Shown: piece after piece, positions 1 through 8,588 of the stretch
Numbering within the stretch: position 1 is the first letter of the stretch
Layout of the letters: every line of letters begins with the position of its first letter
Assembly (NCBI RefSeq): GCF_014489575.1
Contig: NZ_CP060789.1
Coordinates: forward strand, 2,418,001-2,482,000
Direction of reading: 5' to 3'
Origin: Tessaracoccus defluvii
GTDB taxonomy: Bacteria > Actinomycetota > Actinomycetes > Propionibacteriales > Propionibacteriaceae
Length of the DNA stretch: 64,000 bases
Program-made: the position numbers and the translations under genes
The notes under the pieces: generated by a model
Databases searched by the model: none
What the model was told of the DNA's origin: nothing
The model's input: only the letters and a program-made list of their open reading frames with translations

Positions 1-288
1 CTCACGCACCGTGACAAGGAGCTCGGGGAAACCGACCCGGCTGCCGCGGGCGAGGCTCAGCGCCTCGCCAGCCTCGTTCACCACGACGATCTCGTCGTGC
101 GGGCCGACCAGCAGAGCGCCCTCCCGCAGCGTCAGGAGGATCGCCCGCACCTCGTCGGCGACCAGAGCCGCCGCCTGCTGGGCCTCGAGCCTGCGCCAGT
201 TCTCCCGACCGCGGACGATCAGGTAGGCGAACAGGCAGACGAGGACTGCCAGGCCGGCCCCGATGAGGCCGGCGAGTGCGGGGTGCAT
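1..288 (-). CDS. senX3: SenX3/PhoR-type sensor histidine kinase, N-terminal part (cut by window edge)
   Basis: The first 96 codons of a gene that runs off the left edge. Residues about 3-25 form one hydrophobic segment, followed by a basic turn, a helical linker and the start of a PAS-like region with a G-x-L-L-V-G-P and V-V-V-N-E-A pattern, as in SenX3/PhoR phosphate-sensing kinases. The start at 288 is fixed by an in-frame TAG at 298-300. The kinase core is outside the window. The gene is divergent from phoU across a PHO-box-like repeat, the usual actinobacterial arrangement, which supports a role in sensing phosphate limitation. The SenX3 name rests on the partial sequence plus context. 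Confidence 0.75.
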   Translation of the reverse strand, partial: MHPALAGLIGAGLAVLVCLFAYLIVRGRENWRRLEAQQAAALVADEVRAILLTLREGALLVGPHDEIVVVNEAGEALSLARGSRVGFPELLVTVRE

Positions 289-349
289 GCCGCCATCCTA
301 TGGGGCTCCCTGCGGCCCCCCGCCACCCGGCGACAGCGCCGAGGCAAGA

Positions 350-382
350 CTTCATACCCCGTTCACCGTCGGTTCACCCCCA
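350..382 (+). promoter_or_regulatory. PHO-box-like tandem 11-bp repeat
   Basis: Two exact GTTCACC cores begin 11 bp apart (361-371 and 372-382), preceded by a weaker unit CTTCATACCCC (350-360). Tandem 11-bp direct repeats starting GTTCACC are the known binding pattern of the actinobacterial phosphate response regulator (PhoP/RegX3). The site lies in the 182-bp gap between the divergent senX3-type kinase and phoU, so autoregulation of both is the natural inference. Confidence 0.7.
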
Positions 383-470
383 GGCCACGGTCCGGTCCCA
401 CGGTGCGCCTAGCCTCGGGCCGTCCGGCCCACCGCTAGACTCGACACGACCCCTGGATCAAGGAGCAACG

Positions 471-1136
471 ATGCGCACCAGCTACCACGAGGAGCTGAAC
501 TCAGTCCTCGACCGGCTCGTCCACATGGCCCAGCTGGCCGAGACGGCCGTCAGCGAGGCCTCCGTTGCGCTGCTCACTGCCGACCTCGGCCGCGCCGAGG
601 CCGTCATCACCGACGACGCAGAGCTGGACCGGATCCACGAGGAGATGGAGTACAAGTGCCTCTCGATCCTGGCGCTGCAGGCGCCGGTCGCCGGGGAACT
701 GCGCACCATCGTGTCCGCCATCCGCGTCGTGTTCGAACTGGCCCGCATGGGTGACCTGGCCGCCCACATCGCGAAGATCGCGCGGCTCCGCTACCCGGCG
801 CACGCCGTCCCGGCCCAGTTCGAGGCCAGCTTCAAGGAGATGGCGGAGATCGCCATCGAGATCATCGACGTGGCGCGGGTGTCACTCCAGGACCGCGACG
901 CGCACGGCGCGCACCGGCTCGTCGACATTGATGCCAGGATGGACACCCTGCGCCGGGAGCAGTTCGAGTCCATCCTCGCCGACGGCGCTGACGTGACCAT
1001 CGAGGGCGCCGTCGATGTGGCGCTGCTCGGCCGCTATTTCGAGAGATTCGCCGACCACGCCGTGGCCGTCGGGCGTCGCGTGATCTACATCATCACCGGC
1101 GAGGTGCCCGAGGGCGAGGACTGGCCCAACGCCTGA
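471..1136 (+). CDS. phoU: Phosphate signalling complex protein PhoU
   Basis: A 221-residue protein of the PhoU family, all-helical, with two PhoU repeats each carrying the E/D-rich metal-binding helix pattern (residues about 20-100 and 120-210; near the end a G-R-Y-F-E-R-F-A-D-H-A motif). PhoU couples the Pst phosphate importer to the histidine kinase and dampens the phosphate response. I chose ATG 471 because an AAGGAG ribosome site sits about 6 bases upstream; a longer in-frame reading to 276 lacks family similarity. It is divergent from the senX3-type kinase and followed 13 bp later by a deacetylase lipoprotein gene. Confidence 0.93.
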   Translation: MRTSYHEELNSVLDRLVHMAQLAETAVSEASVALLTADLGRAEAVITDDAELDRIHEEMEYKCLSILALQAPVAGELRTIVSAIRVVFELARMGDLAAHIAKIARLRYPAHAVPAQFEASFKEMAEIAIEIIDVARVSLQDRDAHGAHRLVDIDARMDTLRREQFESILADGADVTIEGAVDVALLGRYFERFADHAVAVGRRVIYIITGEVPEGEDWPNA

Positions 1137-1149
1137 TGAGAGGTTCTCC

Positions 1150-2139
1150 GTGCACACGGGTCTGAGATTCCGCGGCGCTGTCGCCGCCCTCGCCGCGACA
1201 GCCCTGCTGGGCGGCTGCGCCCCGGCGGGCCTCGACCCACAAGTCACGGCCCATCCGGAGATCCCCACGAGCGCCACCCCGACCCCGCAGGGGCCGGGTT
1301 CCCTCTCCCCGATGCCCACCGACACGCCGTCTCCGTCACCACCACCGCACGTCTCCCCCTCCCCCTCCCCCTCCGGCAGCACCCCGGCGCCCGACCCCGG
1401 CGGGTCCGAGACACCCCCCGACGGCCAGGGGCTCGTCCCGGGCAGCAACCACATCGCGTCGGCGGCCGGCTACGTCCATCCCGCCGCCACCGTGCAGGGC
1501 TGGCTGAAGGGCGAGAGCCTCCCGACGGAGAAGGTCGTCTTCCTCACCTTCGACGATGGTCCGAACCCGGTCACCACGCCCATCATCCTGGCGGCGCTCC
1601 GGGACGCGGACGTCCACGCCACCTTCTTCGTGCTAGGCAACCAGCTGGCCCAGGCGCCCGACGTGCTGCTGCGCACCCTCGAGGAGGGCAACTCGATCAA
1701 CCTGCACAGCTGGTCGCACGACTACGGCTACCTGTACCCCAAGCGCCACGCCAACGCTGACCGGATCGAGGACGAGTACCTGCGCACGGTCGCGGAGGTC
1801 CGCCGCATCGTCGGAGACGACTTCGACACCCAGGGCTGGCGCTACCCCGGGGGGCACATGTCCTGGAAGTCGCTGGGCGATGCCGACGCCCGGCTGGCCG
1901 CCCACGGTGTCTCCTGGATCGACTGGAATGCGGACACGCGCGACAGCGCCCCGAAGGCGTCGCGGCCCACCACCGTCGACCAGATCGTCGCCAACGCCAC
2001 CGAACCGATCCGCCAGGGCATGCGTGTCGCCGTCGTCCTGGGCCACGACACCAGGGAGAAGAAGCTGACGGCGGACTCGGTGTCCAGCATCATCGCCGCC
2101 TACAAGGCGGCCGGCTACACCTTCGGCGTCATCAGCTAG
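1150..2139 (+). CDS. Polysaccharide deacetylase (NodB-type) lipoprotein
   Basis: A 329-residue secreted lipoprotein. A signal peptide ends in an LLGGC lipobox (Cys23), followed by a Pro/Ser/Thr-rich linker (about 35-90) and a NodB carbohydrate-esterase-4 domain. Visible catalytic elements are T-F-D-D-G-P (133-138; catalytic base and metal Asp 135/136) and H-S-W-S-H (His186, His190), the metal triad of the family. The likely role is removing N-acetyl or O-acetyl groups from cell-wall glycan at the outer face of the membrane. The start is a GTG at 1150, placed just before the signal peptide. The exact substrate cannot be told from sequence. Confidence 0.88.
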   Translation: MHTGLRFRGAVAALAATALLGGCAPAGLDPQVTAHPEIPTSATPTPQGPGSLSPMPTDTPSPSPPPHVSPSPSPSGSTPAPDPGGSETPPDGQGLVPGSNHIASAAGYVHPAATVQGWLKGESLPTEKVVFLTFDDGPNPVTTPIILAALRDADVHATFFVLGNQLAQAPDVLLRTLEEGNSINLHSWSHDYGYLYPKRHANADRIEDEYLRTVAEVRRIVGDDFDTQGWRYPGGHMSWKSLGDADARLAAHGVSWIDWNADTRDSAPKASRPTTVDQIVANATEPIRQGMRVAVVLGHDTREKKLTADSVSSIIAAYKAAGYTFGVIS

Positions 2140-2181
2140 GCCGGTGGGCGGATCACCCTTCCTGGCTTGTAGGGTTCTGCC

Positions 2182-2931
2182 ATGACCGGAAAGTTGATCC
2201 TGCTCCGCCATGGCGAGAGCGAATGGAATGCCAAGAACCTGTTCACCGGCTGGGTGGACGTCGATATCAACGAGAAGGGCGTCGCCGAGGGCAAGAAGGC
2301 CGCCGAGCTGCTGAAGGCCGAGGGGCTGCTCCCCGACGTGCTGCACACCTCGCTGCTGCGCCGCGCCATCCACACGGCGTACCTGGCGTTGGACGGCTGT
2401 GACCGCCACTGGATCCCGGTGCGCCGCCACTGGCGCCTGAACGAGCGCCACTACGGCGCGCTGCAAGGCAAGGACAAGGCCCAGACGCTCGAGCAGTACG
2501 GCGAGGAGCAGTTCATGCTGTGGCGCCGCAGCTACGACACCCCGCCGCCCGTCATCGACATCGACGACGAATTCAGCCAGCACAACGATCCCCGCTACGC
2601 GGACATCCCGGAGGATGAGCGTCCCCGCACTGAGTGCCTCAAGGACGTCGTCGCCCGCCTGCTCCCCTACTGGGAGGCGCACATCGTCCCCGACCTGGCC
2701 GAGGGCAAGACCGTCCTGGTGACAGCGCACGGCAACTCGTTGCGCGCCCTGGTCAAGCACCTCGACAACATCTCGGACGAGGCCATCTCCGGTCTCAACA
2801 TCCCCACGGGCATCCCGCTGCTCTACGAACTGGACGACGCCTTCGCCCCCATCACCCCCGGCGGCCGCTACCTCGACCCGGAGGCCGCCGCGGCCTCGAT
2901 CGAAGCGGTCAAGAACCAAGGCAAGAAGTAG
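2182..2931 (+). CDS. gpmA: 2,3-bisphosphoglycerate-dependent phosphoglycerate mutase
   Basis: A 249-residue cytoplasmic glycolytic enzyme interconverting 3- and 2-phosphoglycerate. It has the [10 protein letters not shown] motif at the N terminus (phospho-accepting His10), the [11 protein letters not shown] segment with the catalytic Glu, and the second active-site His in V-T-A-H-G-N-S-L-R. Length matches the 247-250 residues normal for the dPGM family. A gpm gene next to the senX3/phoU region is a conserved actinobacterial arrangement. The next gene starts 13 bp downstream on the same strand. Confidence 0.97.
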   Translation: MTGKLILLRHGESEWNAKNLFTGWVDVDINEKGVAEGKKAAELLKAEGLLPDVLHTSLLRRAIHTAYLALDGCDRHWIPVRRHWRLNERHYGALQGKDKAQTLEQYGEEQFMLWRRSYDTPPPVIDIDDEFSQHNDPRYADIPEDERPRTECLKDVVARLLPYWEAHIVPDLAEGKTVLVTAHGNSLRALVKHLDNISDEAISGLNIPTGIPLLYELDDAFAPITPGGRYLDPEAAAASIEAVKNQGKK

Positions 2932-2944
2932 TACGGAGCAGGAC

Positions 2945-3676
2945 ATGCCCACAGCAGTAGTCACCGGAGCCAGCTCGGGGATCGGGGCCGCGACGGCCCG
3001 TCTCCTCGCCGACGCGGGCTTCCGCGTGATCTGCGCGGCCCGACGCCTCGACCGCCTCGGCGATCTCGCCGAGGCGGTCGACGGCCTGGCCGTCGCCTGT
3101 GACGTGGGCGACCCCGGCGACGTCGCCGCGCTGGCCGCAGCGGCTGGCGAGCGCGTCGACGTCCTCGTCAACTGCGCCGGCGGCGCGATCGGGCTGGAGC
3201 CCGTCGCCGAGGCCGACTTCGATGCCTGGGAAACGATGCTGATGTCGAACCTGCTGGGCAGCGCACGCGTCACGAAGGCCCTCCTCCCGGCGCTGGAGGC
3301 CGCGGAGGGCATCGTCGTGTTCGTCACGTCGACCGCCGCCGACGGCGGCTACGAGGGCGGCGCAGGCTACTGCGCGGCCAAGGCGGGCGAGCGCGCCGTC
3401 GTCGAGTCGCTGCGGCTCGAGCTCTTCGACCGGCCCGTCCGCATCACGGAGATCGCCCCCGGCATGGTCCGCACCGACGAGTTCTCCCTCACCCGCTTCG
3501 GCGGCGACGCCGAGCGGGCGGAGAAGGTCTACGCCGGGGTGCCTGAGCCGCTGACGGCTGAGGACGTCGCCGACGCCATCTGCTGGATGGCCACCCGCCC
3601 CCGCCACGTAAACATCGACCGGATGACGATCCGGCCGCGCGCCCAGGCGTCGCAGACCAAGGTGCACCGCGTCTAG
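2945..3676 (+). CDS. SDR-family NAD(P)-dependent oxidoreductase
   Basis: A 243-residue classical short-chain dehydrogenase. It shows the T-G-A-S-S-G-I-G cofactor loop (residues 7-14), an N-C-A-G-G segment in place of the usual NNAG, and the catalytic Ser129, Tyr142 and Lys146 (Y-C-A-A-K). The family resembles the YdfG-like serine/3-hydroxy-acid dehydrogenases by overall pattern, but the substrate is not determined. ATG 2945 lies 13 bp after gpmA, so co-transcription is likely. Its end overlaps the convergent AI-2E-family gene by 4 bp. Confidence 0.85.
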   Translation: MPTAVVTGASSGIGAATARLLADAGFRVICAARRLDRLGDLAEAVDGLAVACDVGDPGDVAALAAAAGERVDVLVNCAGGAIGLEPVAEADFDAWETMLMSNLLGSARVTKALLPALEAAEGIVVFVTSTAADGGYEGGAGYCAAKAGERAVVESLRLELFDRPVRITEIAPGMVRTDEFSLTRFGGDAERAEKVYAGVPEPLTAEDVADAICWMATRPRHVNIDRMTIRPRAQASQTKVHRV

Positions 3677-5125
3677 TCGGCCCGGTCCTCGGAGGACCGC
3701 TCGTCGGCGGGAGGCTCCTCGGTGAGCGTCTCGTCCGCGGGCCTGTTCTCCGGGCCACGGAGCGTCAGCCGCCGCAGCCAGCCGGCCTCGCGGCGGGGCA
3801 GGCCGTCGCCCGATTCCGGGTCGGTCAGTTCCTCCACCACCTCCGCCGTCCGGCGCCGTAGCAGCGCCCGGAACACGGCGCCCGACCGTTCGCTCTGATG
3901 GGCGATCGTGTGCCCGTCGTCGGTGACCCACTCGATGTCGGCCGCCGTCCTGTCCCCCGTGCGGAGGTCCACCAGCTCCCCGAGGTAGCGGAGGACGACC
4001 GCGACGGAAGCGGCGACCGGGACCGCCAGGAACGCCCCGATGATCCCGGCCCAGGTGCCGCCCAGCAGCACGGCCAACAGCACGATGGCGGGGTGCAGCT
4101 TCATCACACGCGACTGCAGCAGCGGCTGCAGCAGGTTGCCCTCCAGCTGCTGGACCAGCACCACGAGCCCGAGCGCCAGCAGCGCCGTCGTGAAGCCGTT
4201 GGTCACCAGGGCGACGAGGACTGCAAGGGCCCCGGCCGTGACGGCACCGACCATGGGGATGAACCCGGCCATGAACGTCAGGATCGCGATCGGCATCGCC
4301 AGGGGGACGCCGAGGATCACGAGCCCCAACCCGATGAAGAAGGCGTCGGCGAGGCTCACGATGGCCTGCGTCCGGATGTAACCGGACAGCGTCAGCCACA
4401 GCCTGGTGAGCAGCTCCGAGGCGTGGAAGCCGGCGCGGCGACCGACGATCCGCCGGGTGAACCCGACGAACCGGGTGCCGTCCTTCAGGAAGAAGAAGGT
4501 CAGGACGAGGGTCAACAGGAGCGTGACGATGCCGTTGCCGAGGCTGCCGCCCAGGCTGAGCGCCTGCGTGACCAGTTCGCCGGAGTGTTCCTGGACGTAG
4601 GCGATGGCCTGGTTGATCCAGTTGTTGAGCTCCTCGTCACGGATGTTGAGCGGCGGCCCGGCCGCCCACAGCTGCAGCTTCCGGACGCCGCTGATCGCCT
4701 GGAGCCACAGTGTCGGCCACTGGGCCGCCACGGCGGGCGCGACGATCGAGAACAGGCCCACGACGCCGCCGATGCCTGCGAGCAGCCCGATGGCCGCCCC
4801 CACCCCTGCGGGATGCCGACCCGACGCATGGCGGCGACGGCGGGCCACAGCACCGAGGCGAAGAGCAGGGCGAGCAGCACCGGCAGGATCGCGTCCCAGA
4901 ACCGCAGCGCCACCCAGCCCACCACCAGGACCGCGCCGGCGACCAGCAGCAGCCTCCCGCTCCAGGCGGCGAGCCACCGGGCTCCGCCGCCGATGACGTC
5001 GGCCCTGTCGACAGGCTCGTCGGGGTCGGGCGCGGGAAGAGCCTCCAGCGTCGCCTCGTCGAAGTGGCTCAGCTCTGCTTCGTCCCCGGGCCCTGGTCCG
5101 GGTGAGCGTTGGCGTCGTCGGTCAC
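3673..5125 (-). CDS. AI-2E/PerM-family transporter-like membrane protein (split by two apparent frameshifts)
   Basis: A polytopic membrane protein of the AI-2E exporter family, about 480 residues once repaired, with a long acidic, Arg-rich C-terminal tail of about 110 residues. The reading frame changes twice. Near 5084-5087 and near 4803-4806, adding one base to a short C run on the plus strand restores a continuous protein: a GTG start at 5125 preceded by AGGAG, an acidic N-terminus, two membrane helices, then the family's conserved repeats of membrane helices including P-M-V-G-A-V-T-A-G and G-G-T-W-A-G-I-I-G-A-F. Two frame losses of the same type suggest sequencing error rather than decay. 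The transported substrate is unknown; family members include AI-2 exporters and Na+/H+ antiporters. Confidence 0.75.
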
Positions 5126-5244
5126 TGCTTCTCCTGTCGCTTGCCCCTCCAGGGTAGCGGGACGAACCTCGGCCCCTGGGTGGATGTGGGGTCAACCGTG
5201 GTCCCGTTACGATGCCAGGAGTCGTCCCCAGGAGAGTCCGAGAG

Positions 5245-6297
5245 ATGTTGCCGCGCCGCGCCATGCTGATGCTGGGCGCTGCCGCCGCCCTCTCCGGCTG
5301 CGGGGGCCCCTGGCTGCCCACCGAGGACGCGGCCGGCACCAGGACACCGCTCGACGGCTGCGCCCCGACAACCGGCGGCGGCCGGGTGCTCTGCGGCGAT
5401 CCGGACTCGGCCTGGCCCTCCTCGTATGTCTTCCACGGCCGGATCGCGGTCGCCCAGGACGGCCGCGTCGCCGCGGGCCACTCGGGCCGTGTCGCCGTCT
5501 GGGACCCGGCCGGGAGGCTGCTGTCGGTCGGGGGCGCCGTCGACGGGTACGGCGGCCTCGCCTGGGCCGGGGACTGGCTCGCCGCCGCACGCTGCGACGG
5601 CTCCGTCGACCTGATCGACCCCGGCTGCGGGCTCAGCACACTCACCCTCACTCCCGGCCGCGCCTTCTCGCCCGGCCTTGCCGGATCGCAGGAGGGACGC
5701 GTCTACGCCAGCACGTTGGACGTCGTCAGCTGCTGGGACGCCGCGACGGGCGAGCACCTCGTCTCGCGGCAGTTGCAGGAGGCCCTGGTGTGGGGCTGCG
5801 TCCCTGCCGGCCTGCTGATCTCCCAGGACTGGAGCCCCCTCCTACTGGACCCGGTGACGCTGGAGACAGTGTGGACGGCCGCCCCCAGCGACGAGACCGG
5901 GTCCGAGAGGCGTCACGCCTGGGCCGCCTCCGCCGATGCCAGCGCCCTCGTGGGCGTGAGCCACGGCGCGGTCCCCCTGCTCCGGATCGACGGCGTCGCC
6001 CGGGAGGCCGGCGCTCTGGGCTCGGACGGCGCCGTGCCGGCCGTGTCGGCCGACGGCGGCACATTCTCCTGGGTCAGCGTCAACGACGGCGTCTGGCTCG
6101 CTGACCGCACGGGTGGCACGGTCCCGCTGCCGCGGCCCACATCCGAGGCCGGCGGCATCCCACCACGGAAGTTCGCCTCGCTGGCCTTCTCCCCGGACGG
6201 CGGCACCCTGTACGCCCTCGGTTTCACGGGCGTCGCCCGCTGGGACGTCCGCACACACGAGTACCTCGGCGCACTCGAGAGCCCACCGTCTGCCTGA
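5245..6297 (+). CDS. Beta-propeller-like lipoprotein of unknown function
   Basis: A 350-residue predicted lipoprotein: a short basic N-terminus, hydrophobic stretch and lipobox A-L-S-G-C near residue 20. The rest consists of repeated blades with patterns such as V-A-V-W-D-P, V-S-C-W-D-A-A-T-G and V-A-R-W-D-V-R, typical of WD40/quinoprotein-like propellers. ATG 5245 is chosen over 5212 because GGAGAG lies 8-9 bases upstream. It probably sits on the outer face of the membrane and binds a protein or ligand. No enzymatic motif is visible. It is divergent from the AI-2E gene and ends before a strong bidirectional hairpin. Confidence 0.72.
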   Translation: MLPRRAMLMLGAAAALSGCGGPWLPTEDAAGTRTPLDGCAPTTGGGRVLCGDPDSAWPSSYVFHGRIAVAQDGRVAAGHSGRVAVWDPAGRLLSVGGAVDGYGGLAWAGDWLAAARCDGSVDLIDPGCGLSTLTLTPGRAFSPGLAGSQEGRVYASTLDVVSCWDAATGEHLVSRQLQEALVWGCVPAGLLISQDWSPLLLDPVTLETVWTAAPSDETGSERRHAWAASADASALVGVSHGAVPLLRIDGVAREAGALGSDGAVPAVSADGGTFSWVSVNDGVWLADRTGGTVPLPRPTSEAGGIPPRKFASLAFSPDGGTLYALGFTGVARWDVRTHEYLGALESPPSA

Positions 6298-6311
6298 GCA
6301 TCTGAGGACGA

Positions 6312-6345
6312 CAACGGCGGCGCCCCGATCGGGGCGCCGCCGTTG
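6312..6345. terminator. Perfect 34-nt palindrome, bidirectional terminator
   Basis: A perfect palindrome with 15-bp GC-rich arms around a GATC centre, between the convergent propeller lipoprotein (ends 6297) and the biotin carrier gene (ends 6369). No long T run follows on either side, so the termination call rests on position and stem strength. Confidence 0.75.
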
Positions 6346-6368
6346 CTGTCTTCAGGCCGGTCGGCCGG

Positions 6369-6727
6369 TCAGAGCTCGATCAGAGCCTGCCCGCCCTGCA
6401 CGGCGTCGCCGGGGCCACGAGGACCCCGGAGACGGTACCCGCGGACGGGGCCTTGATCTCGGTCTCCATCTTCATGGCCTCCAGGACCAGCAGGACCTGG
6501 TCGGCTGCGATCTCGTCGCCCTCCTTGACGAGGATGCGTGCGACGGACCCGGCCAGCGGCGCCAGGACGGCGTTCGAGCTGGTCGCGGTCATCGAGGCCT
6601 TGGTCGGGATGGGGTTCGACCCACCGTTGACGCCGATGACGATCGGGCCGAGCGTCTGACGCTCGGGCTCCTCCACCTCGACGTCGATCTCGTACTCCGT
6701 CTGGTTGACGGTCACCTTGAGCTTCAT
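6369..6727 (-). CDS. Methylmalonyl-CoA carboxytransferase 1.3S subunit (biotin carrier; apparent frameshift)
   Basis: The biotinyl carrier of transcarboxylase, 119 residues when repaired, close to the 123 residues of the Propionibacterium protein. It starts M-K-L-K-V-T-V-N and carries the biotinylation motif E-A-M-K-M with biotin-accepting Lys86, in a lipoyl/biotinyl fold with A-P-L-A-G-S-V and I-L-V-K-E-G-D. The reading frame breaks at a four-base G run at 6411-6414 (plus strand). One added base restores the expected ending [13 protein letters not shown] and a stop at 6369. It carries carboxyl groups between the 12S and 5S subunits. Last gene of the operon. Confidence 0.88.
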
Positions 6728-6753
6728 AGGATTCTTCCTTTGTCAGACGCGAT

Positions 6754-7013
6754 TCAGCGGACGTGTGGCACGGACCGGTTGTGGAGCCGTTCGCGCGTGG
6801 CGGCGGCCCAGCGGCTCTGGGTGCCGTAGCGGATGGCCTTGACCTTCGCCTTGTGGCCGAAGTAGGCGGCCACGGCGGCACCGATCGCGATCAGGTCCTC
6901 CTCCGGGATCTCCTGAGCGTTCTCGAGTTCCGCGACGCGGGCCTCCAGCGCGGTGACCTTGGCGGCCAGGGCCTCGAGGGCCCCCGCAGGTCGTTCACGT
7001 TGTCTTCCATCAT
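6754..7013 (-). CDS. Small coiled-coil protein of the transcarboxylase operon (apparent frameshift)
   Basis: An approximately 86-residue protein between the 12S and 1.3S genes. When one base is added to the C run at 6981-6985, the frame starting M-M-E-D-N-V-N-D-L continues into a heptad-rich helix (A-L-E-A-L-A-A-K-V-T-A-L-E-A-R-V-A-E-L-E), then an I-P-E-E-D-L-I-A-I-G-A-A-V-A-A-Y-F-G-H segment and a basic tail. The short gaps (8 bp after the 12S stop, 26 bp before the 1.3S start) imply co-translation. The position suggests an assembly or scaffold subunit, comparable to small accessory subunits of other biotin-dependent decarboxylases. Function is not established. Confidence 0.75.
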
Positions 7014-7021
7014 GATTCCGA

Positions 7022-8578
7022 TCAGGCCGGGCCGAGGCCGTGCTTCTTGGCGGGACGCAGCTCGCGCTTGCCTGCCAGGAGCTCCAGGGCCATCGCGATC
7101 TCGCGGCGGGTGTCCGCGGGATCGATGATGTCGTCGACGAGGCCGCGGCTGGCTGCCATGTACGGCGTCGAGAAGGTCTCGCGGTACTCCTCGACCAGTT
7201 CGGCGCGCTTGGCCGCCTTGTCGTCGGCCGCCTCGATCTCCTTGCGGAAGACGACGTTGGCCGCGCCTTCGGCGCCCATGACGGCGATCTCGGCCGTGGG
7301 CCACGCGAACACCTTGTCCGCGCCGAGGTCCTTCGAGCACATCGCCAGGTAGGCGCCGCCGTAGGCCTTGCGCAGGACCACGGTGATCTTCGGGACCGTC
7401 GCGGCGGAGTAAGCGTAGAGCATCTTCGCGCCGTGGCGGATGATCCCGTTGTGCTCCTGGGTCACGCCGGGCAGGAAGCCGGGGACGTCGACCAGGTTCA
7501 CGACCGGGATGTTGAAGGCATTGCAGAACCGGACGAACTTCGACGCCTTGTCGGAGGAGTCGATGTCGAGGACACCCGACATGACGCTCGGCTGGTTGGC
7601 GATGATGCCGACGGTCCGACCGACGATGCGGCCAAATCCGACGACGATGTTCTGCGCCCAGCCGGCCTGTACCTCGAGGAAGTCGGTGTGGTCGACGATC
7701 TCGCGGATGACGTCGCGGATGTCGTAGCCCTTGTTGGACTCGACGGGAAGGATGTCGCGCAGCTTCTCGTTGGGTTCCACGACGTAGTCGGGATCGACGA
7801 TCGGGGCGTCCTCGGTGTTGTTCTGCGGTAGGAAGCTGAGGAGCTTCTTGGCGATCAGGAGCGCCTGCTCGTCGTCATCGGCCACGAAGTGGACGACGCC
7901 GGAACGACCCATGTGAGCGTCGGCGCCACCGAGCTCGTCCTGGGTGACCTCCTCGCCGGTGACCTGCTTGATCACGCCCGGGCCCGTGATGAACATGTGG
8001 GCCTTGCGGGTCTGGATGATGAAGTCGGTCAGGGCGGGCGAGTAGGCCGCGCCACCGGCGCAGGGGCCGGCGATGATCGAGATCTGCGGCACCGCGCCGG
8101 ACAGCAGGACGTTCGCGTAGAACACCTTGCCGTAGCCGGACAGGGAGTCGATGCCCTCCTGGACGCGGGCGCCGCCCGAGTCGTTGATGAAGACGAACGG
8201 CGTGCCGGTCATCAGCGAGGCCTTCAGCGCCTCCGTGACCTTGATGGAGTGCGCCTCGCCCGCGGAGCCACCCATGACGGTGAAGTCCTGCGAGGCGATG
8301 TGCACCGGGCGGCCCAGGACCGACGCGGAGCCGGTGACGACGCCGTCGGCGGGCATGTCCGCCTTGTCCATGCCGAACGTGGTGGTGCGGTTGCGACGGA
8401 AGGCGCCGGTCTCCTGGAAGGAGCCTTCGTCGATCAGGCCCTCGATGCGCTCGCGGGCGGTCATCTTGCCCTTGGCGCGCTGCTTGTCGAGCTTGTCGAG
8501 GCCGCCGCCGGCCTCCACGGTGGCGCGACGCTCGACGAGCTGCTCCAGTCGTTCGGACATCGTGTGCTGCTTAGCCAT
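7022..8578 (-). CDS. Methylmalonyl-CoA carboxytransferase 12S subunit
   Basis: A 518-residue carboxyltransferase (crotonase-like fold, duplicated N- and C-lobes) that moves CO2 between methylmalonyl-CoA and the biotin of the 1.3S subunit. It begins with the helical segment T-M-S-E-R-L-E-Q-L-V-E-R-R and contains acyl-CoA carboxylase beta signatures such as G-P-C-A-G-G-A-A-Y-S-P-A-L-T-D-F and G-A-E-G-A-A-N-V-V-F. Length matches the roughly 524 residues of the propionibacterial subunit. ATG 8578 is preceded by GAGGAG at 7-8 bases; the longer upstream reading is not supported. Second gene of a four-gene operon. Confidence 0.95.
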   Translation of the reverse strand: MAKQHTMSERLEQLVERRATVEAGGGLDKLDKQRAKGKMTARERIEGLIDEGSFQETGAFRRNRTTTFGMDKADMPADGVVTGSASVLGRPVHIASQDFTVMGGSAGEAHSIKVTEALKASLMTGTPFVFINDSGGARVQEGIDSLSGYGKVFYANVLLSGAVPQISIIAGPCAGGAAYSPALTDFIIQTRKAHMFITGPGVIKQVTGEEVTQDELGGADAHMGRSGVVHFVADDDEQALLIAKKLLSFLPQNNTEDAPIVDPDYVVEPNEKLRDILPVESNKGYDIRDVIREIVDHTDFLEVQAGWAQNIVVGFGRIVGRTVGIIANQPSVMSGVLDIDSSDKASKFVRFCNAFNIPVVNLVDVPGFLPGVTQEHNGIIRHGAKMLYAYSAATVPKITVVLRKAYGGAYLAMCSKDLGADKVFAWPTAEIAVMGAEGAANVVFRKEIEAADDKAAKRAELVEEYRETFSTPYMAASRGLVDDIIDPADTRREIAMALELLAGKRELRPAKKHGLGPA

Positions 8579-8588
8579 TGATTTCTCC

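Noticed and set aside
1633..3327. 564-codon open frame on the minus strand opposite the deacetylase and gpmA genes
   Set aside because: It lies antisense to well-supported genes, has low-complexity composition typical of shadow frames in high-GC DNA, and matches no family pattern.
3673..5125. AI-2E-family gene as a true pseudogene
   Set aside because: Both frame breaks are repaired by one base in C/G runs, the same error type seen in many essential genes here, and the protein is otherwise intact.
6369..6727. Loss of the transcarboxylase biotin carrier C-terminus
   Set aside because: One added base at 6411-6414 gives the exact expected ending, and the rest of the operon is intact.
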